A DNA stretch of 64,000 bases from Blastomyces gilchristii SLH14081 (GCF_000003855.2 NW_003101679.1:4301393-4365392); one strand, 5' to 3'; numbered from the stretch's first letter, positions 13,481-28,000 are shown. Notes: generated by a model from the sequence alone, not told the origin. Numbers and translations: made by a program.

Positions 13481-15012
13481 AATATGAAGATTTGAATTAA
13501 GCATTTGAAGAAGTGTTTGAAATTCAGAGTTTTCAATTGATTGAAGAGAAAGATTCAGAGATATACATGTATAAAGTAATTATTCACAGAAGTTATCAGA
13601 TAAGAGTTATAAAATCAGAGTACTGATATATAATTATTTTTGCATGATTTTCTTCAAATTAGAAAGTTAGTGTTATTAAAAATTATTATCTGATAGAGTA
13701 ACTTATCAGCTTAGTAGTAATTTTCTGATTATTTTTCTTTTATTATCTGCATTCTGATGACTTCAGATGTTGAGAAATTTCTTCAGAGTTATAATCAGTT
13801 TATAATAAATGTTTCTGAATGAAGTTATAATAATTGTAACAGAGAGATAACTCTTCAGTAATCTGCAATACAATCTGTTGATAATTATTTCATAGATTAT
13901 CTCAGTATTTGTATTGAGTTTTTCATAAATTTCATGACCTGAAATCAGATGTGAAGAATGAAGTGATTATTTATTATAATTGAAAGAAAGTATTCTGTAT
14001 TGAATTGTAAACAACATAGACTTTGTAATTCACAGTGATTTCTTGAAGAGTTTGTGAATCTTCAATAGAAGTAAAAGAAGTGAAAGAAGTGAATTCAGAA
14101 GATATAATAATAATTTAAGAAAAATAATAATTTATTTTCAATAACTGATCACTGATATGTGTAAGAAGAATTAATATAAGAGAAAATAATCTTGTTTCTT
14201 AACTTAGTTATAATTTTAGTACTAACTCAGATTGAATATCATTAATGTATAAAAGTAAATAAATAATCTTAATTAGTCTCTGTTATATTTCTTGAAATAT
14301 ATTAATATTGTGAAAGAGAGTGTTATCAAATTATGTTATCAGATAATATTATTAAAAATATATTAATATTGTAAATATTAATGTTGAAAAAATGTTGATA
14401 CTTATACATTATAGTGATTTGTGAATCATGATAGTTAAATATATATATATATATATATTATTTCTGACTTAATTACAACTTATACAATAATTTTTGAAAA
14501 CTCAAAATCAATTTTAATTATTAATAATTAAAAACTTAAACTTATAACTAACTAGTATAAAAAGAAAAAAATCTACTTCTTCTCTTTCTCATTCTTCTTA
14601 TTATTCTTCACAATTCACTTTTCATTCTTCTTCTTCTTTTTCTTCTTCTTCTTCTTCTTCTTCTTATCTGAAATGATAATCATCTCAAAATCTCTCTCTG
14701 CTGTCTTCTCAGAGAAGAGTTTCTGCTACTCTCTCTCAGTCAGATTAACCTGTGTCTTAAAATCTCACATTTCCTAGTCTACTGTCTTAGATTTCATCTC
14801 AGTGACAAGCAGATTGACATACTCAGAGAGCAGAGCTGTCTTCTCAATATTCTGAATTATGAAGTGCATTTGAGACCTGAATAAAGTCTTAATTCTCTTC
14901 TTCTCTGTCAGCTTCTACTAATTAATTAGAGAATAGAAGTGTTATGAAAAATTGTTATCTCTTAATAAATAAAAAACTTATCAGTTTTGACTTCTTTGTC
15001 TTCTACTTTAAC

Positions 15013-15270
15013 TGTAAGAATAAGTGCTCGCAGGCGATTATTTGAGTGTTTGCAGCTTGGCGTGATATGTACTGTTAACTACTAGAAGTATTTGCAGTAG
15101 AAAGATAAAATATAGAGATCAAATGTATAATAGTATTCAAGCTGAGTTATGAATAGTATTTGTGAACTTCAGTCTATATAGTTATATGTAGTCAAGAGTC
15201 ACTAGCTCTATTGATTATATAAGAGATAGAAATAGAGGTAAAGAATCTGTAAGAAGTGAGATTTCTTATA
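15013..15270 (-). repeat. 3' LTR of Gypsy copy 2
   Basis: 258-bp LTR in minus orientation. Differs from its partner 22004-22261 by transitions; the hairpin-forming U3 end is mutated here but intact in the partner. Confidence 0.93.
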
Positions 15271-15979
15271 TACTCTCTTCTCTCTAAGACTTTGTCTGTG
15301 AAGCCTTTCACTGAGTGACTTCATAGAATCAGCTCAGTACTACAGTGATACTCACTAAAAACTCTTTATATCTATAAAAAACCTCAGTGAGGAAAAATCT
15401 CTTATCATTATAAAGAGAAAAGAGTCTGTCACTCAGTTTCTTATTTCATAAGATTCTTTATAATCTACAGATTCTTCTCTGACTATTACACAGATTCATC
15501 TTACATCTTTCATATAAAAGAGTTTCAGTTGACTCTCAATTATTTTCATGAGATTCTTATGTGATCATTACATAGATTCATCTCATAGATGAATCACTCT
15601 CTGTGAGATCATTCTCATCAAAGAGAAATATTTATGAGTTAATCTTTCACTCATTTTTATAAATCATTGTTCTTTGACACTGTAGAATTTTGAGGAATTT
15701 TTCATTCTTTTACTAACTCTATAGAATTGTAGAATCAAGATGTCTGCAGTCTACAATCACTCTTTATAGTCATATAGAAAGATTCAGGCCTGTGATTCAC
15801 AATCACTCTTATTTACTAGAGTGATCTAACTGTTTCATAGAATCACTCATAGTGTAAGTAAATCTCTCTAGAGTAGTATAAATATCTCAGATCTATTCAT
15901 AAAATCTCATCTTCTTTTCTCTTTTTCTGTAAGAGCTTTCATTCTCACAAACTGTGAGTATTCTCATTCATTCACAAAG

Positions 15980-16920
15980 TGTTTTCACTCAGATAATAGA
16001 GAGAGAGTGTTTCTGACAATATCTGTATATTAATTCAAGAACTTCTCAAGAATAAAAAATTTTTCAATTTTAATCTCTTTATAAACAATGTCTGATCATC
16101 ACTGAGCTTCTTATGAGTATCTTCACAACTTCTCTAATCACTTTTTATCAGCTGATAAAGCAGAGATACTGCTGCTCATGACTGTATCTTTACTTCTCTC
16201 AGCTCTGTCACTGCATCTGATGTTTGAGTCAGCAGTCAACTCTCTGTCTTTCTCAGGTCAGTCTCTGACTTCAAGCAGTGCAGTCTCTCTCTTTGCTATA
16301 AGTCTTCTTACAAGTAATTTCTTACAGATTCTAGCTAACAGTTCTTGTAAAGCTTTCAGTGTTGTCAGTGTCTTCTGCAGTCTCACAGGTCTATAATCAC
16401 TTTCTTTCTGTCTACACAATCACTGATCAGATATATGCAAATATGCCTAGATTCTCTATTAATGATTCTTGCACTGCAGTGTATTTCCGCAATTTCATTG
16501 TTAATGAGAGATGAGTTTTCAGATATCTGCAAAATCTGAGTAATCAAGGCAATGTGAATATTATGAATTCATGACAGAAGTTAATCTGAATAGATGAGTC
16601 TTCTCTCTGTATCTCAATTATTTCTGAGCTGAATACTTCAGTATAACTGAAAGAGTAAACACAGCTTTATAAGAAATATCTGATCACATGTGCAGATGAC
16701 CAGTCTTCAAGACTCTGTCACAACTATATATACTCTGATATTCAGCTTCTCTGAAGTCTGTGCATTTCTGACAGTCTTCACATCAAATACAATAATTGTC
16801 TGTATTATAGACATGATACTCTCTGCTTCTTTGAAGAGAAAAATTGATAATTGTGAGAAGATTGAGTGTTATGAATATTGAGAGTATGAGTGTGAATTTT
16901 CTTTATTTTTTCTTTATTAA
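15980..16920 (-). other. Extra 3' region (ORF3-like) of Gypsy copy 2
   Basis: Counterpart of the 4540-5220 region of copy 1. Sense (minus) frames contain KEAESIMSIIQTIIVFDVKTVRNAQTSEK-type sequence (about 16740-16850) and later NNEIAEI..ARIINRESRH (about 16440-16510), then a charged segment. The opposite strand also has open stretches (16178-16396, 16690-16881), which I regard as by-products of the sense-strand composition. Function unknown. Confidence 0.45.
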
Positions 16921-17099
16921 TCTCTAAATTGTGTTCACAGCCCTGTTTATTTTTCTTATTTTTTAACTTTAATAAGAATATGATTTCTTCTTCTCTTATA
17001 TACACTGCAGACTGTTCATCTCAGTAGAAACTCATTATCTTATAGACTAGAATTTATAAATGACAGTGTTAATATCTTTATCATAATCAGATTCTTAGT

Positions 17100-20000
17100 G
17101 AAGACTGTGTCATTCTGACTTATCAGAATTTACAGTATGAAAGTCATGTCTCAGCTTCTGCAGATATCTTATCTGTCTGAATAATTCTCAAGTGAACTTA
17201 TTCATCTTATCAGAATATTCTTATCACTGAATCTTGAATTAGAGCTTGCAATCTCACTTCTCTAAGTTAATAATTTCTTTAATCTGATATTCTCTTTCAC
17301 TCTCTAGTACTTCATAGACAGAGTGATGAGTCACAGAGTTCTCTTCTAAGAATTTCTTATATTTATGAAGTAAAGAGATATAAAAAATATTATATATCTA
17401 CAACTCAGATAGCAGTTTCAATCTATAGAACTATAAGCTAACTTTCTTCATAATCTTATAAGACTCTGTCTATAAGAGATTCAGCTTCTTACTAGATCTT
17501 CATATGATGATATTTTCTAGACTCAGTCAGACTCTATTATCTTTCTTAAAACTCTTTATAATATGCTTGAAGTCATAGTATCTCTTCTGATACTCTTGAG
17601 TCTTTCTCAAGAATTCACAGACTTTCTTTCAGATCTTCTGAATTCTCTCTATCTGTTCACAGACATTATCACACTCTATAGTGTACTCTCGCGGGTTTAT
17701 CAAGATCATTCATAAATAAGTCTCAGTGAGTATCTCAAAGAGAGTTTTATCTGTGCTGACATGCTTTAAGTTGTTATATATGAACTCTATAAGTGATAAT
17801 CAATACACTCAGTCATTCTGATTATAATTGACAAAGCACTGCAGATACTGTTTCAATATACTCATCAGATATTCTGTCTGATTATCTGTCTGTTGATGAA
17901 AAGCTGTGCTTAGATCTTGCAAGATCTTCAGTATAGTTATCAGATCAGATCAGAACTCTTCTATGAAGATTGATTTTCTATCTGAGACAATATTTACAGA
18001 CAACTCATGCAATCAGATCACATTATGAATAAAGATGTGAGTTAAATTCTTTGACTTCAAGTTCTTATAGATGAATATAAAGTGTGTTATCTTGATAAAG
18101 TAATTCACTATCATCAGCACACTGTCAAAGCAGGCATTATATATATTCTTACTTTCAGAGAGACTTATAAGAGTATTCATTTCTAGCTATTCTCAAGGTT
18201 TCTGTGAGATAAGTAGAGAAGTAAGTTCTTCATATAATCTGAACTGCACTATCTGTGAACTCTGATAAACAGTATAAGAATTCACTATCTTCTTTACAAG
18301 TTCTTGCATCTTCAGTTAGAAGTATTTTCTTATAAGTAACTTATAAGTTCTAGTATCTGTAAATAACCTGCTAGAGAAGAGTCATGATATCTTTTAATGA
18401 GTTCTATGCATAGAAACTTATTCACAGGTATATAAATCTGACTCTCTCTTTACAAGAGATTATTTAAGTCTCTTCAATTCTTTATTTCTGCAGAATTAAT
18501 CTCTGCTATGAGTAGTTTTTAAATATACTGAGTATATTCATTCTTCAGTTGCAGTTCAGACAATCTGAATAGAAGATCTTATGAAGACTTATACTCTGTT
18601 TTTTCTTACATCAGGTCTTTCACAGTACTTCTTAAAGTCTGCAAACTCTTCAGATTATAGATACTCTCTTCAAGAATTCTCACAGAGATTCTCAGAGTGT
18701 TGACTCTCAGTGTTATAGAGAGTAGTTATACAGACTTCTTCTCTTTCTTCTCTCTCTTCTCTTATAGAAGATTGAGAGACTCTTCAGTCAATCTCTTTAC
18801 AACACTCAGTCTGAGCATCTTATAAAGCTTTTCTATCTTCTCTAGTCTCTCTGTGTCTGTTATTCTAATCTTCTTAATATAGTCTGATCTGTGAGAGAGT
18901 CTGTCTGCTGAATTCTTAGTTCTCTTGATATATTCTATCTTAAATCAGAACTTACTCAGTCTCTGAGCTCAGTGAATCTGCTGCTGTGAGAGTTTCTTGA
19001 TTGAAGCAAACTATTATAAGTTATCATAATCAGTTCTAACAGTAATCACTGTCATGAGACTCTCAAAGTAGTGATATCAATGATAAAAGAATTTCACTAT
19101 TGTAAGAAGCTTCTGATTATAAATGTTATAGTTGATCTTCACAGATTACATCTTCTATGAGAAAAAGATCACTGAAACTCAGTTTTCATTTAACTGTAGT
19201 TATAAGACTATTTCTGAAATTATAAAGAAGAAGACATCTGTCTTTAATCTGATTAAGAGTAAGAGATCAAAGTGAAACAGTATCACTGTATCTGCAAATA
19301 TCTGTTTCAATCTTATAAAGATCTTATAAGCTTCTAGAATAAGAAAGTTCTTACAGTTCTCTCTTCTCAATAATCTTTTCATTCTCTGTTTATGAGATGA
19401 CTTCTTCTTATTTTCACTTTTCAGTATATCTGTAAGAACTAAGAAGATTCTTATAAATGCAAAGATAAATTATCTATAGAAATTCACAAAGCTTAGAAAG
19501 ATCTGAATCTCATGAATACTAGTTAACTCTGATCATGATAGAATAGTCTCAACTTATGAAGATTTTATCTGAATATTATCTGTAGTGATTATATATTCTA
19601 GAAAATTAATTCAGTGAGTACTGAAGTTGTACTTTATAAGCTTAATATACAGTTCTGTCTCATCTAAGATCTTCAACACACTTTGCACATGCTCAGTGTG
19701 TTCTTTCTTCTTTATAAAGTACATCATCATATTATTCAGATATATTATTACAAAGATATTCAGATATGTATAAAGTATTTTATTGATAAAAGACTGAAAT
19801 GCTGTAGAGACATTAGTCAGATTAAAAGACATTACTAGATATTCAAACAATCTCAGTGTAGTTCTAAAGACAGTCTTTTATTCATTCTCTGATTATATTC
19901 ACAGTCATGTATATGTATTAATCACATTCAGTTGTATGAATATAACAGCTCTTATGAGATGATTAATTATATTCTTAATCAGAGACAGAGAATAGCAGCT

Positions 20001-20780
20001 CTTTATTATCTTGAAGTTCAGGTCACAGTAATCTATACACAATCTGAGATCTTTATTCTTCTTCTTCACAAACATCACAGAGACTCTCACAGAGAACTGT
20101 GAAAATCAGATAAAGTTATTCTTCAGATTCTTCTTCACATAGGTCTGCAAGATCTCTGTCTTGTAGTGAGAGAGCTTATAGATTAATTCTCAGAAGAGTT
20201 TCTACTCTTCTATTAAATCTATTATCAGATTCTTCTTATAATGAGAAGAAAGCTCAGCTGTCTTTACTGAGCTGAATATCTCTATGAGATCTTGATATTT
20301 CTCTGATATCTGAAGCTCAGTTTTTATGATCACAAGATTCTCAGACACTTATAAAGTCATCATATAGATAAGCTTGTCTTCTCTAATTAACTCTATAGTA
20401 TTAACTGATTCTATCTCTATAAGTAAGTCTGTCAACACTGATCAGAAGTATAAACCTGACTCATGAACAGCTATATATGAATTATGTCTTTGAAGTTATA
20501 TAAGTCTCAAGTACATGTCATCTGTGATATCTGTGATAATCACAGTTTTCACAAATCTTCTTCAGATTTCAGAGAGATCTTGTAATTCAAAGATGACTCT
20601 TGTAAGTTTCTCAGCTCTCAGATCTGAGTTCTTATATTCTGCTTATTATAAGAGCAGATTCTCAGTCTTCATCTTTCAGCTCATATACTCTGCAAGCTTT
20701 AGAGACATCACAGTGATCTAAGATTCTGAGTTCATCAATGCTTCTTATACTTGTGAGACAGTAACACTGCAGCACAATCT
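17100..20780 (-). pseudogene. Pol remnant of Gypsy copy 2
   Basis: Minus-strand decayed Pol. The RT part still open at 19905-20090 reads VSVMFVKKKNKDLRLCIDYC. 19611-19850 reads MFEYLVMSFNLTNVSTAFQSF and continues to IYLNNMMMYF, the degraded YLDD region. 19200-19382 is the RNase H start (KRLLRRENCKNF). Integrase and chromodomain lie towards 17190. Not functional. Confidence 0.85.
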
Positions 20781-22003
20781 CTTCTCATAAGCAAGTATTT
20801 TTATTGAGAGAGTAACAGATTCAGATATCAGCTTCAAGACTCTTAAGAAGGCTGTTACTAACTTTATTCACAACTTCTCAAATTTCTATTTTAATTTATC
20901 TGAACAGTTTGCACAGAGATGTTCTGATTTAGAATAGATAAAGTAAAGTCTCTTTTTCTTAATCTCTCTATTATACACTCTGTTTACAGAAGCTTATGAA
21001 GCTCTCTCTCTCTGCTCAGCAGTCAGATATATATCTCTCTATATCTTATCATCTTTTTCTAATAAATCTGTTCTCTGTTGTTCTGACTCTTACAGAGTCA
21101 GTTAATAATTCACTCTTCATAGATCTGTGACTCTCACAGTGATCTGTAAGTGATGAATAAGAGTCATCAGTTTCTTCAGAGTTAAGAACTTAGAGTCTTG
21201 CTCAATGAGCTTATTCTGCATATCTTTATTCAGCTTCTTTATAAATATCATTATTCAGATCTTGTTTCAGAGCCCTGTTTTCACAGATCTTAATTTATAT
21301 CACAATTTCATGAAGTGCTGTAAGTAGTCTTCATCAGATTTCTCATCTTTTTTTCTAATATTGATAATTACAGTTCAGGTATTCTCTGTTCAGCTTACAG
21401 AGTCTCTTAACTTATTCTCTAGATAGGTCTTGAGAACAGATTAGTGAGATCTCTTATAATCATTCTCTAGATAATTCAGTCAGTTCTTGACTTCAGTGTA
21501 ATAGAGATCTGTTATTATATAGATAACAGCTTCTTCATCTTTCATATCACACAGCTGAGCTTGTGAGTCAATTTCAAATACAAACTTATAAAAGCTTTTA
21601 TAGATTGTGATTTAATAAGTGATCTTAAGTAATTATGACTTAAGAAAGTTTCTTTTCAGTTCACAGATGTCTCTGAAGATCATGTTTAGAGACTCAGTTT
21701 GAGAGTGTTTACAGACAGTAAGCATTTCTTATAGAAAAATAGCTTGATTCTGTGAAAGATGCTCAAGAATGTTCTTCACTGAGATTAATTCATTCATGAG
21801 TTTAAAGAGTTTCTCTGTCACAGATGTAGAGAATGATATTCTGTGAGTAATTGATAAGTTCTCTAAGACTTCTTTCACAGAGATTATTCATGATTCAGAT
21901 AACTGCTTCTGAGTGTCTGCAGTAGAGTTTGCAGAGATTGAAGCATGTAAGTTTCTAGTTCTTTCAGTTATAATGAGTGATTGCTGACTGACTGAGCTTG
22001 AAA

Positions 22004-22261
22004 TGTAAGAATAAGTGCTCACAGGTGATTATTCAGATATTTACAGCTTGATATGATATGTACTGTTAACTACTAGAAGTATTCACAGTAGAAAGATAAA
22101 ATGTAGAAGTCAAATGTATAATAACATTCAAGCTGAGTTATGAATAGTATTCATGAACTTCAGTCTATATAGTTGTGTGTAGCCAAGAGCTGCTAGCCCT
22201 ATTAATTATGCGAGAGATAGAAATAGAGGTAAAGAATCCGCGAGGAGCGGGATTTCTTACA
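22004..22261 (-). repeat. 5' LTR of Gypsy copy 2
   Basis: 258 bp. Retains an unmutated patch at about 22195-22260 with the hairpin-capable AATCCGCGAGGAGCGGGATT at the U3 terminus. Just inside the element (22003 leftwards, minus strand) lies TTTCAAGCT, the probable primer-binding site. Confidence 0.94.
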
Positions 22262-22266
22262 TTAAC

Positions 22267-22725
22267 ACTCTCTCAATCTTCTTCTATTATTACTTATTTA
22301 CAGTAACACTCTTCTTCTCTCTCTCTCTCTTCATCTTAAACTAAAATCATTCTCAGAACTTCTCCTGGTTTTACTACTACTGTATAAGACTCTTTACTAT
22401 CTTCTTCTCTAATCTCTCACAGGTAGTGTCATCTGCATTATTTCTATACTTAGTTCAGTCTAAATCTATCAGAAGTGTTACTTAAAATCATTAGCATTCT
22501 ACTCTCTTATGAAGCCTCTTCAAGACATTATAATATGTCTTACAATTAATCTTCTCTTATTTGAACATCTTCTTCTTCTCTTTCTTCAATCTGTAACAGT
22601 GCTTATATGCCTTGATAATCTGCAGAACTGCAGAATATTTGAAGAGAGATAACATAATTGATTTCAGTGAGTATTAAAGAGAGATAAAGACAGAAGAGAT
22701 AATCAGAAATAATATGATAATAATG

Positions 22726-22758
<33 letters not shown>

Positions 22759-22966
22759 GTGATAATGATGATAGTAATGATAATAATGATAATAATGATG
22801 ATAATGATAATGATGATGATGATAATAATGAAAGAGAGAGTGTATTGAAATATATTACTAACTTATTAAATATAAAGAGATAAAGAAAATATTAACAGCT
22901 TTCAGAGATATATAGAAACAGCTACAGTATTGTATAGTAACATCATCTTCATTCAATGCATGCAGT
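22267..22966 (-). other. 700-bp hAT fragment between the two Gypsy insertions, with GAT/AAT microsatellite
   Basis: This is host hAT sequence left between the two chromodomain elements. It holds an imperfect (GAT/AAT)n run at about 22708-22830 and pyrimidine-rich sequence at 22307-22335. No gene was recognised in it. Confidence 0.6.
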
Positions 22967-23260
22967 TGTAAGAATAAGTACTCGCAGGTGATTATTCAGA
23001 TGTTTACAGCTTGACATGATATGTACTGTTAACTACTAGAAGTATTCACAGTAGAAAGATAAAATGTAGAGATCAAATGTATAATAGTATTCAAGCTGAG
23101 TTGTGAATAGTATTCGCGAACTCCAGTCTATATAGTTGTGTGTAGTCAAGGGCCGCTAGCCCTATTGATTACACAAGAGATAGAAATAGAGATAACTCTA
23201 TTGATTACATGAGAGATAGGAATAGAGGTAAAGAATCCGCGAGGAGCGGGATTTCTTACA
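22967..23260 (-). repeat. 3' LTR of Gypsy copy 3 with 36-bp internal tandem duplication
   Basis: 294 bp instead of 258 because a 36-bp unit beginning CTATTGATTA is repeated (23162-23197 and 23198-23233). The partner LTR lacks it. CpG and GGG/CCC are retained at about 23114-23165 and 23233-23260. Confidence 0.92.
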
Positions 23261-25099
23261 TACTTCTCTCTCTCTAAGGCTTCATCTGCGAAGCCTTTCA
23301 CTGAGTGACTTCATAGAATCAGCTCAGCACTGCAGTGATACTCACTAAAAACTCTTTGTATCTATAAAAAACCTCAGTGAGGAAAAATCCCTTATTATTA
23401 TAAAGAGAAAAGAGTCTGTCACTCAGTTTCTTATTTCATAAGATTCTTTATAATCTACAGATTCTTCTCTGACTATCACACAGATTTATCTCACATCTTT
23501 CATATAGAAGAGTTCTGATTAACTCTTAATTATTTTCATGAAATTCTTATATAATTATTACACAGATTCATCTTACAGATGAATCACTCTCTGTGAGATT
23601 ATTCTTATCAAAGAGAAGCATTTATAAGTTAATCTTTCACTCATTCTTATAAATCATTGTTCTTTAACACTGTAGAATTGTGAGGAATTTTTCATTCTTT
23701 TATTAACTCTGTAGAATTGTAGAATCAAGATATCTATAGTCTGCAATTACTCTTTATAGTTATATAGAAAGATTCAGATCTACAATTCATAATCACTCTT
23801 ATTTACTAGAGTGATCTGACTATTCTATAGAATCATTCACAGTGTAAGTAAATCTCTCTAGAGTAGTATAAATATTTCAGATCTGTCTGTGAAATCTCAT
23901 CTTCTTTTCTCTTTTTCTGTAACAGCTCTCATTCTCATAACTGTGAGTATTCTCATCTATTTATAAAGTGTTTTCACTCAGATAATAGAGAGAGAGTGTT
24001 TCTGATAATATCTATATATTAATTCAAGAACTTCTTAAGAATAAAAATTTTTCAATTTTAATATCTTTATAATAATGTCTGATCACTACTGAGCTTCTTA
24101 TGAGTGTCTCTGCAACTTCTCTGATCACTTTTTACTGACTAATGAAGCAGAGATACTGCTGCTTATAATCATATCTTCATTTCTCTCAGCTCTGTCATCA
24201 CATCTGATCTTCAGATCAGCAGTCAATTCTCTGTCTCTCTCAGATCAGTTTCTGACTTTAAGTAGTGCAGTTTCTCTCTTTACTGTAAGTCTTCTTATAA
24301 GTAATTTCTTACAGACTCTAGCTGACAGTTCTTGCAAAGCTCTCAGTGTTATCAGTGTCTTCTGCAGTCTTACAGATCTATAATCATCTTCTCTCTGTCT
24401 GCACAATTTCTGATCAGATATATGTGAATATGTCTAGATTCTCTATCAATGATTCTCACATCACAGCGCATTTCTGTAATCTCATTATCAATGAGAGATG
24501 AGTTCTCAGATACCTGCAAAATTCAGATAATTAAGGTAATGTGAATACTATAAATTTATAATGAGAGTTGATCTGAGCAGATAAGTTCTCTCTTCATATC
24601 TCAATTATTTTCAGACTGAATACTTCAGCATAACTGAGAAAGTAGATACAGCTTTATAAGAAGTATCTGATCACATATACAGATAATCAGTCTTCAAAAT
24701 TCTGCTATAACTGTATATACTCTGATGTTCAGCTTCTCTGAAGTCTGTGTCTTTCTAATAATCTTCACATTAAATGCAATAATTGTCTGTATTATAGATA
24801 TAATACTCTCTGCTTCTTTAAAGAGAAAAATTGATAGTTGTAAGAGAAATTGAGTATCACAGATATTGAGAATATGAGTGTGAATTTCCTTTATTTTTTC
24901 TTTATTAATCTCTAAATTGTGTTTACAGCCCTGTTTATTTTCTGTTTTTTTAACTTTAATAAGAACATGATTTCTTCTTTTCTTACATATATTACAGACT
25001 GTTCATTTCAGTAGAAATTCATTATCTTATAGACTAGAATTTATAAATGATAGTGTTAATATCTTTATTATAATTAGATTCTTAGTGAAGACTGTGTCA

Positions 25100-28000
25100 T
25101 TCTAACTTATCAGAATTTATAGTATGAAAGTCATATCTCAGCTTCTACAGATATCTTATCTACTCAGATGATTTTCAAGTGAACTTATTCATCTTATCAG
25201 AATATTCTTATCACTGAATCTTGAATCAGAGCTTGTAATCTCACTTCTCTGAGTTAATAATTTCTTTGATCTGATATTCTCTTTCACTCTTTAGTATTTC
25301 ATAGATAGAGTGATAAGTCATAGAGTTCTCTTCTAAGAATTTCTTATATTCACAGAGTAAAGAGATATGAAAAACATTGTATATCTACAACTCAGATAAC
25401 AGTTTTAATTTATAGAACTGTAAACTAACTTTCTTCATAATCTTATAAGACTCTATTTATAAGAGATTCAGCTTCTTACTGAGTCTTTATATAATAATAT
25501 TTTCTAGACTTAGTCAGACTCTATCATCTTTCTTGAAACTCTTTATAATATACTTGAAGTCATAGTATCTCTTCTGATACTCTTGAGTCTTTCTCAGAGA
25601 TTCACAGACTTTCTCTCAGATCTTCTGAATTCTCTCAGTCTATTCATAGATGTCATCACACTCTATAGTATACTTTTACAGATTCATCAAGATTATCTAC
25701 AGATAAGTCTCAGTGAGCATCTCAAAGAGAGTTTTATCTGTGCTGACATGCTTTAAGTTGTTATATATAAACTCTGTAAGTAATAATTAATACACTCAGT
25801 TATTCTGATTATAATTGACAAAGTACTACAGATACTGTTTCAATATACTTATCAGGCATTCTATCTGATCATCTGTCTATTAATGAAAAGCTGTGCTTAG
25901 ATCTCATAAGATCTTCAGTATAATTATCAGATCAGATCAGAACTCTTCTGTGAAGATTAATTCTCTATCTGAGACAATATTTATAGATAATTCATGCAAC
26001 TGAACTATATTACAGATAAAGATATAAGTCAGATTCTTTGACTTCAAGTTCTTACAGATAAGTATAAAGTGTATCATCTTAGTGAAGTAATTCACTATCA
26101 TCAGCACACTGTCAAAGCAGGCATTATATATGTTCTTACTTTCAGAGAGACTTATAAGAGTATTCATTTCTAGCTGTTTTCAAGATTTCTGCAGAATAAG
26201 TAGAGAAGTAAGTTCTTTATATAATCTGAATCATACTATCTATGAATTCTGATAAACAGTATAAGAATTCACTATCTTCTTTATAAGTTCTTGCATCTTC
26301 AGTCAGAAGTATTTTCTTATAAACAACTCATGAGTTCTAATATCTGTAAAATGACTTACTAGAGAAGAGTTATGATACCTTTTAATGAGTTCTATGTATA
26401 GAAACTCATTTACAGGCATATAAATTCAGCTCTCTCTTTATAAGAGATTATTTAAGTCTCTTTAATTCTTTATTTCTGCAGAGTTGATCTCTGTTATAAG
26501 CAGTTTCTAAATATACTAAGTATATTCATTCTTCAGTTGCAGTTCAGACAATCTGAATAGAAGATTTTATAAAGACTTATACTCTATTTCTTCTTATATC
26601 AGATCTTTCATAATACTTCTCAAAGCCTGCAATCTCTTCAGATTATAGATACTCTCTTCAAGAATTCTTATGAAGATTCTCAGAGTATTGACTCTCAGTG
26701 TTATAGAGAGTAGTTGTACAGACTTCTTCTCTCTCTTTTTCTTCTTCTCTTACAGAGAATTAAGAGACTCTTCAGTCAATCTCTTTACAATACTCAGTCT
26801 GAGTATCTCACAAAGCTTTTCTGCCTTCTCTAGTCTCTCTATATCTGTTATTCTAATCTTCTTAACATAGTCTGATCTGTGAGAGAGTTCATCTGCTGAG
26901 TTCTTAGTTCTCTTGATATATTCTATCTTGAATCAGAACTCACTCAGTCTCTGAGCTCAGTGAATCTGCTATCACAAGAGTTTCTTAATTGAAGTAAACT
27001 ATCACAAGCTATCATAATCAGTTCTAACAGTAATCACTGTTACAAGGCTCTCAAAGTAGTGATATCAGTAACAAAAGAATTTCACTATTATAAGAAGCTT
27101 CTGATTATAAATATTATAGTTAATCTTCACAGATTGCATCTTTTATGAGAAAAAGATCACTGAAACTCAGTTCTCATTTAACTGTAGTTATAAGACTATT
27201 TCTGAAATTATAAAGAAGAAGATATCTGTCTTCAATCTAATTAAGAGTAAGAGATCAAAGTGAAATAGTATTACTGTATCTGTGAATATCTATTTCAATC
27301 TTATAAAGACTCTATAAGCTTCTGAAATAAGAAAGTTCTCACAGTTCTCTCTTCTCAATAATCTTTTCATTCTCTGTTCATGAGATGACTTCTTCTTATT
27401 TTCATTCTTCAGCATATCTGTAAGAGTTAAGAAGATTCTCATGAATACAAAGATAAACTGTCTATAGAAATTCACAAAACTCAGAAAGATCTGAATCTTA
27501 TGAATACTAGTTAACTTCAGTTATAATAGAATAGTCTTAACTTACAAAGATTTCATCTGAATATTATCTATAGTGATTATATATTCTAGGAAATTAATTC
27601 AGCAGACACTGAAGTTACACTTTACAAGCTTAATATACAGTTCTGCCTTATCTAAGATCTTTAATATACTTCACACATGCTTAGTATGTTCTTTCTTCTT
27701 CACAGAGTACATCATCACATCTAGACTGGCCGCCGGGACCATGAATTTCACGTTTGATCTCATTTGGTCTGGTCCCATACATTTCTTGGCGTGAATCCCG
27801 CTGGGACTGGCTATCAAAAAAACATGCAAAGTGACTATATATCAGATTTTAAAATGAGACCATGACTTGAAAAAAATGAGAAAGTGGTCTCATTTGATCC
27901 CATTTAGTCCCATTCTTAGCATAAAGTTACTATTTTTAGACATTTTAAGGTTTTTTTAGACTATTTTTAATTTTTTAAAAAGTAACGCTTTTTGGTAACG

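Larger units (their letters stand above)
15013..22261 (-). mobile_element. Chromodomain Ty3/Gypsy element, copy 2, full length (7249 bp)
   Basis: Flanked by TTAAC at 15008-15012 and 22262-22266, a clean 5-bp target-site duplication. LTRs are 15013-15270 (3') and 22004-22261 (5') because the element codes on the minus strand. From right to left: gag about 20900-21990, protease about 20450-20760, RT about 19560-20200, RNase H 18950-19480, integrase 17400-18560, chromodomain about 17190-17330, extra 3' region about 15980-16920, polypurine tract next to 15271. It is inserted in the hAT element. All coding frames carry stops. Confidence 0.95.

Noticed and set aside
16178..16881. Antisense ORFs at 16178-16396 and 16690-16881 (and 40136-40321) as a conserved antisense gene
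   Set aside because: They overlap the sense-strand extra region, and their openness is expected because the mutation process puts stops mainly in sense frames. No family similarity was seen.
22708..22830. GAT/AAT run as a CRISPR-like or regulatory array
   Set aside because: Imperfect trinucleotide microsatellite without unique spacers, inside a dead hAT.
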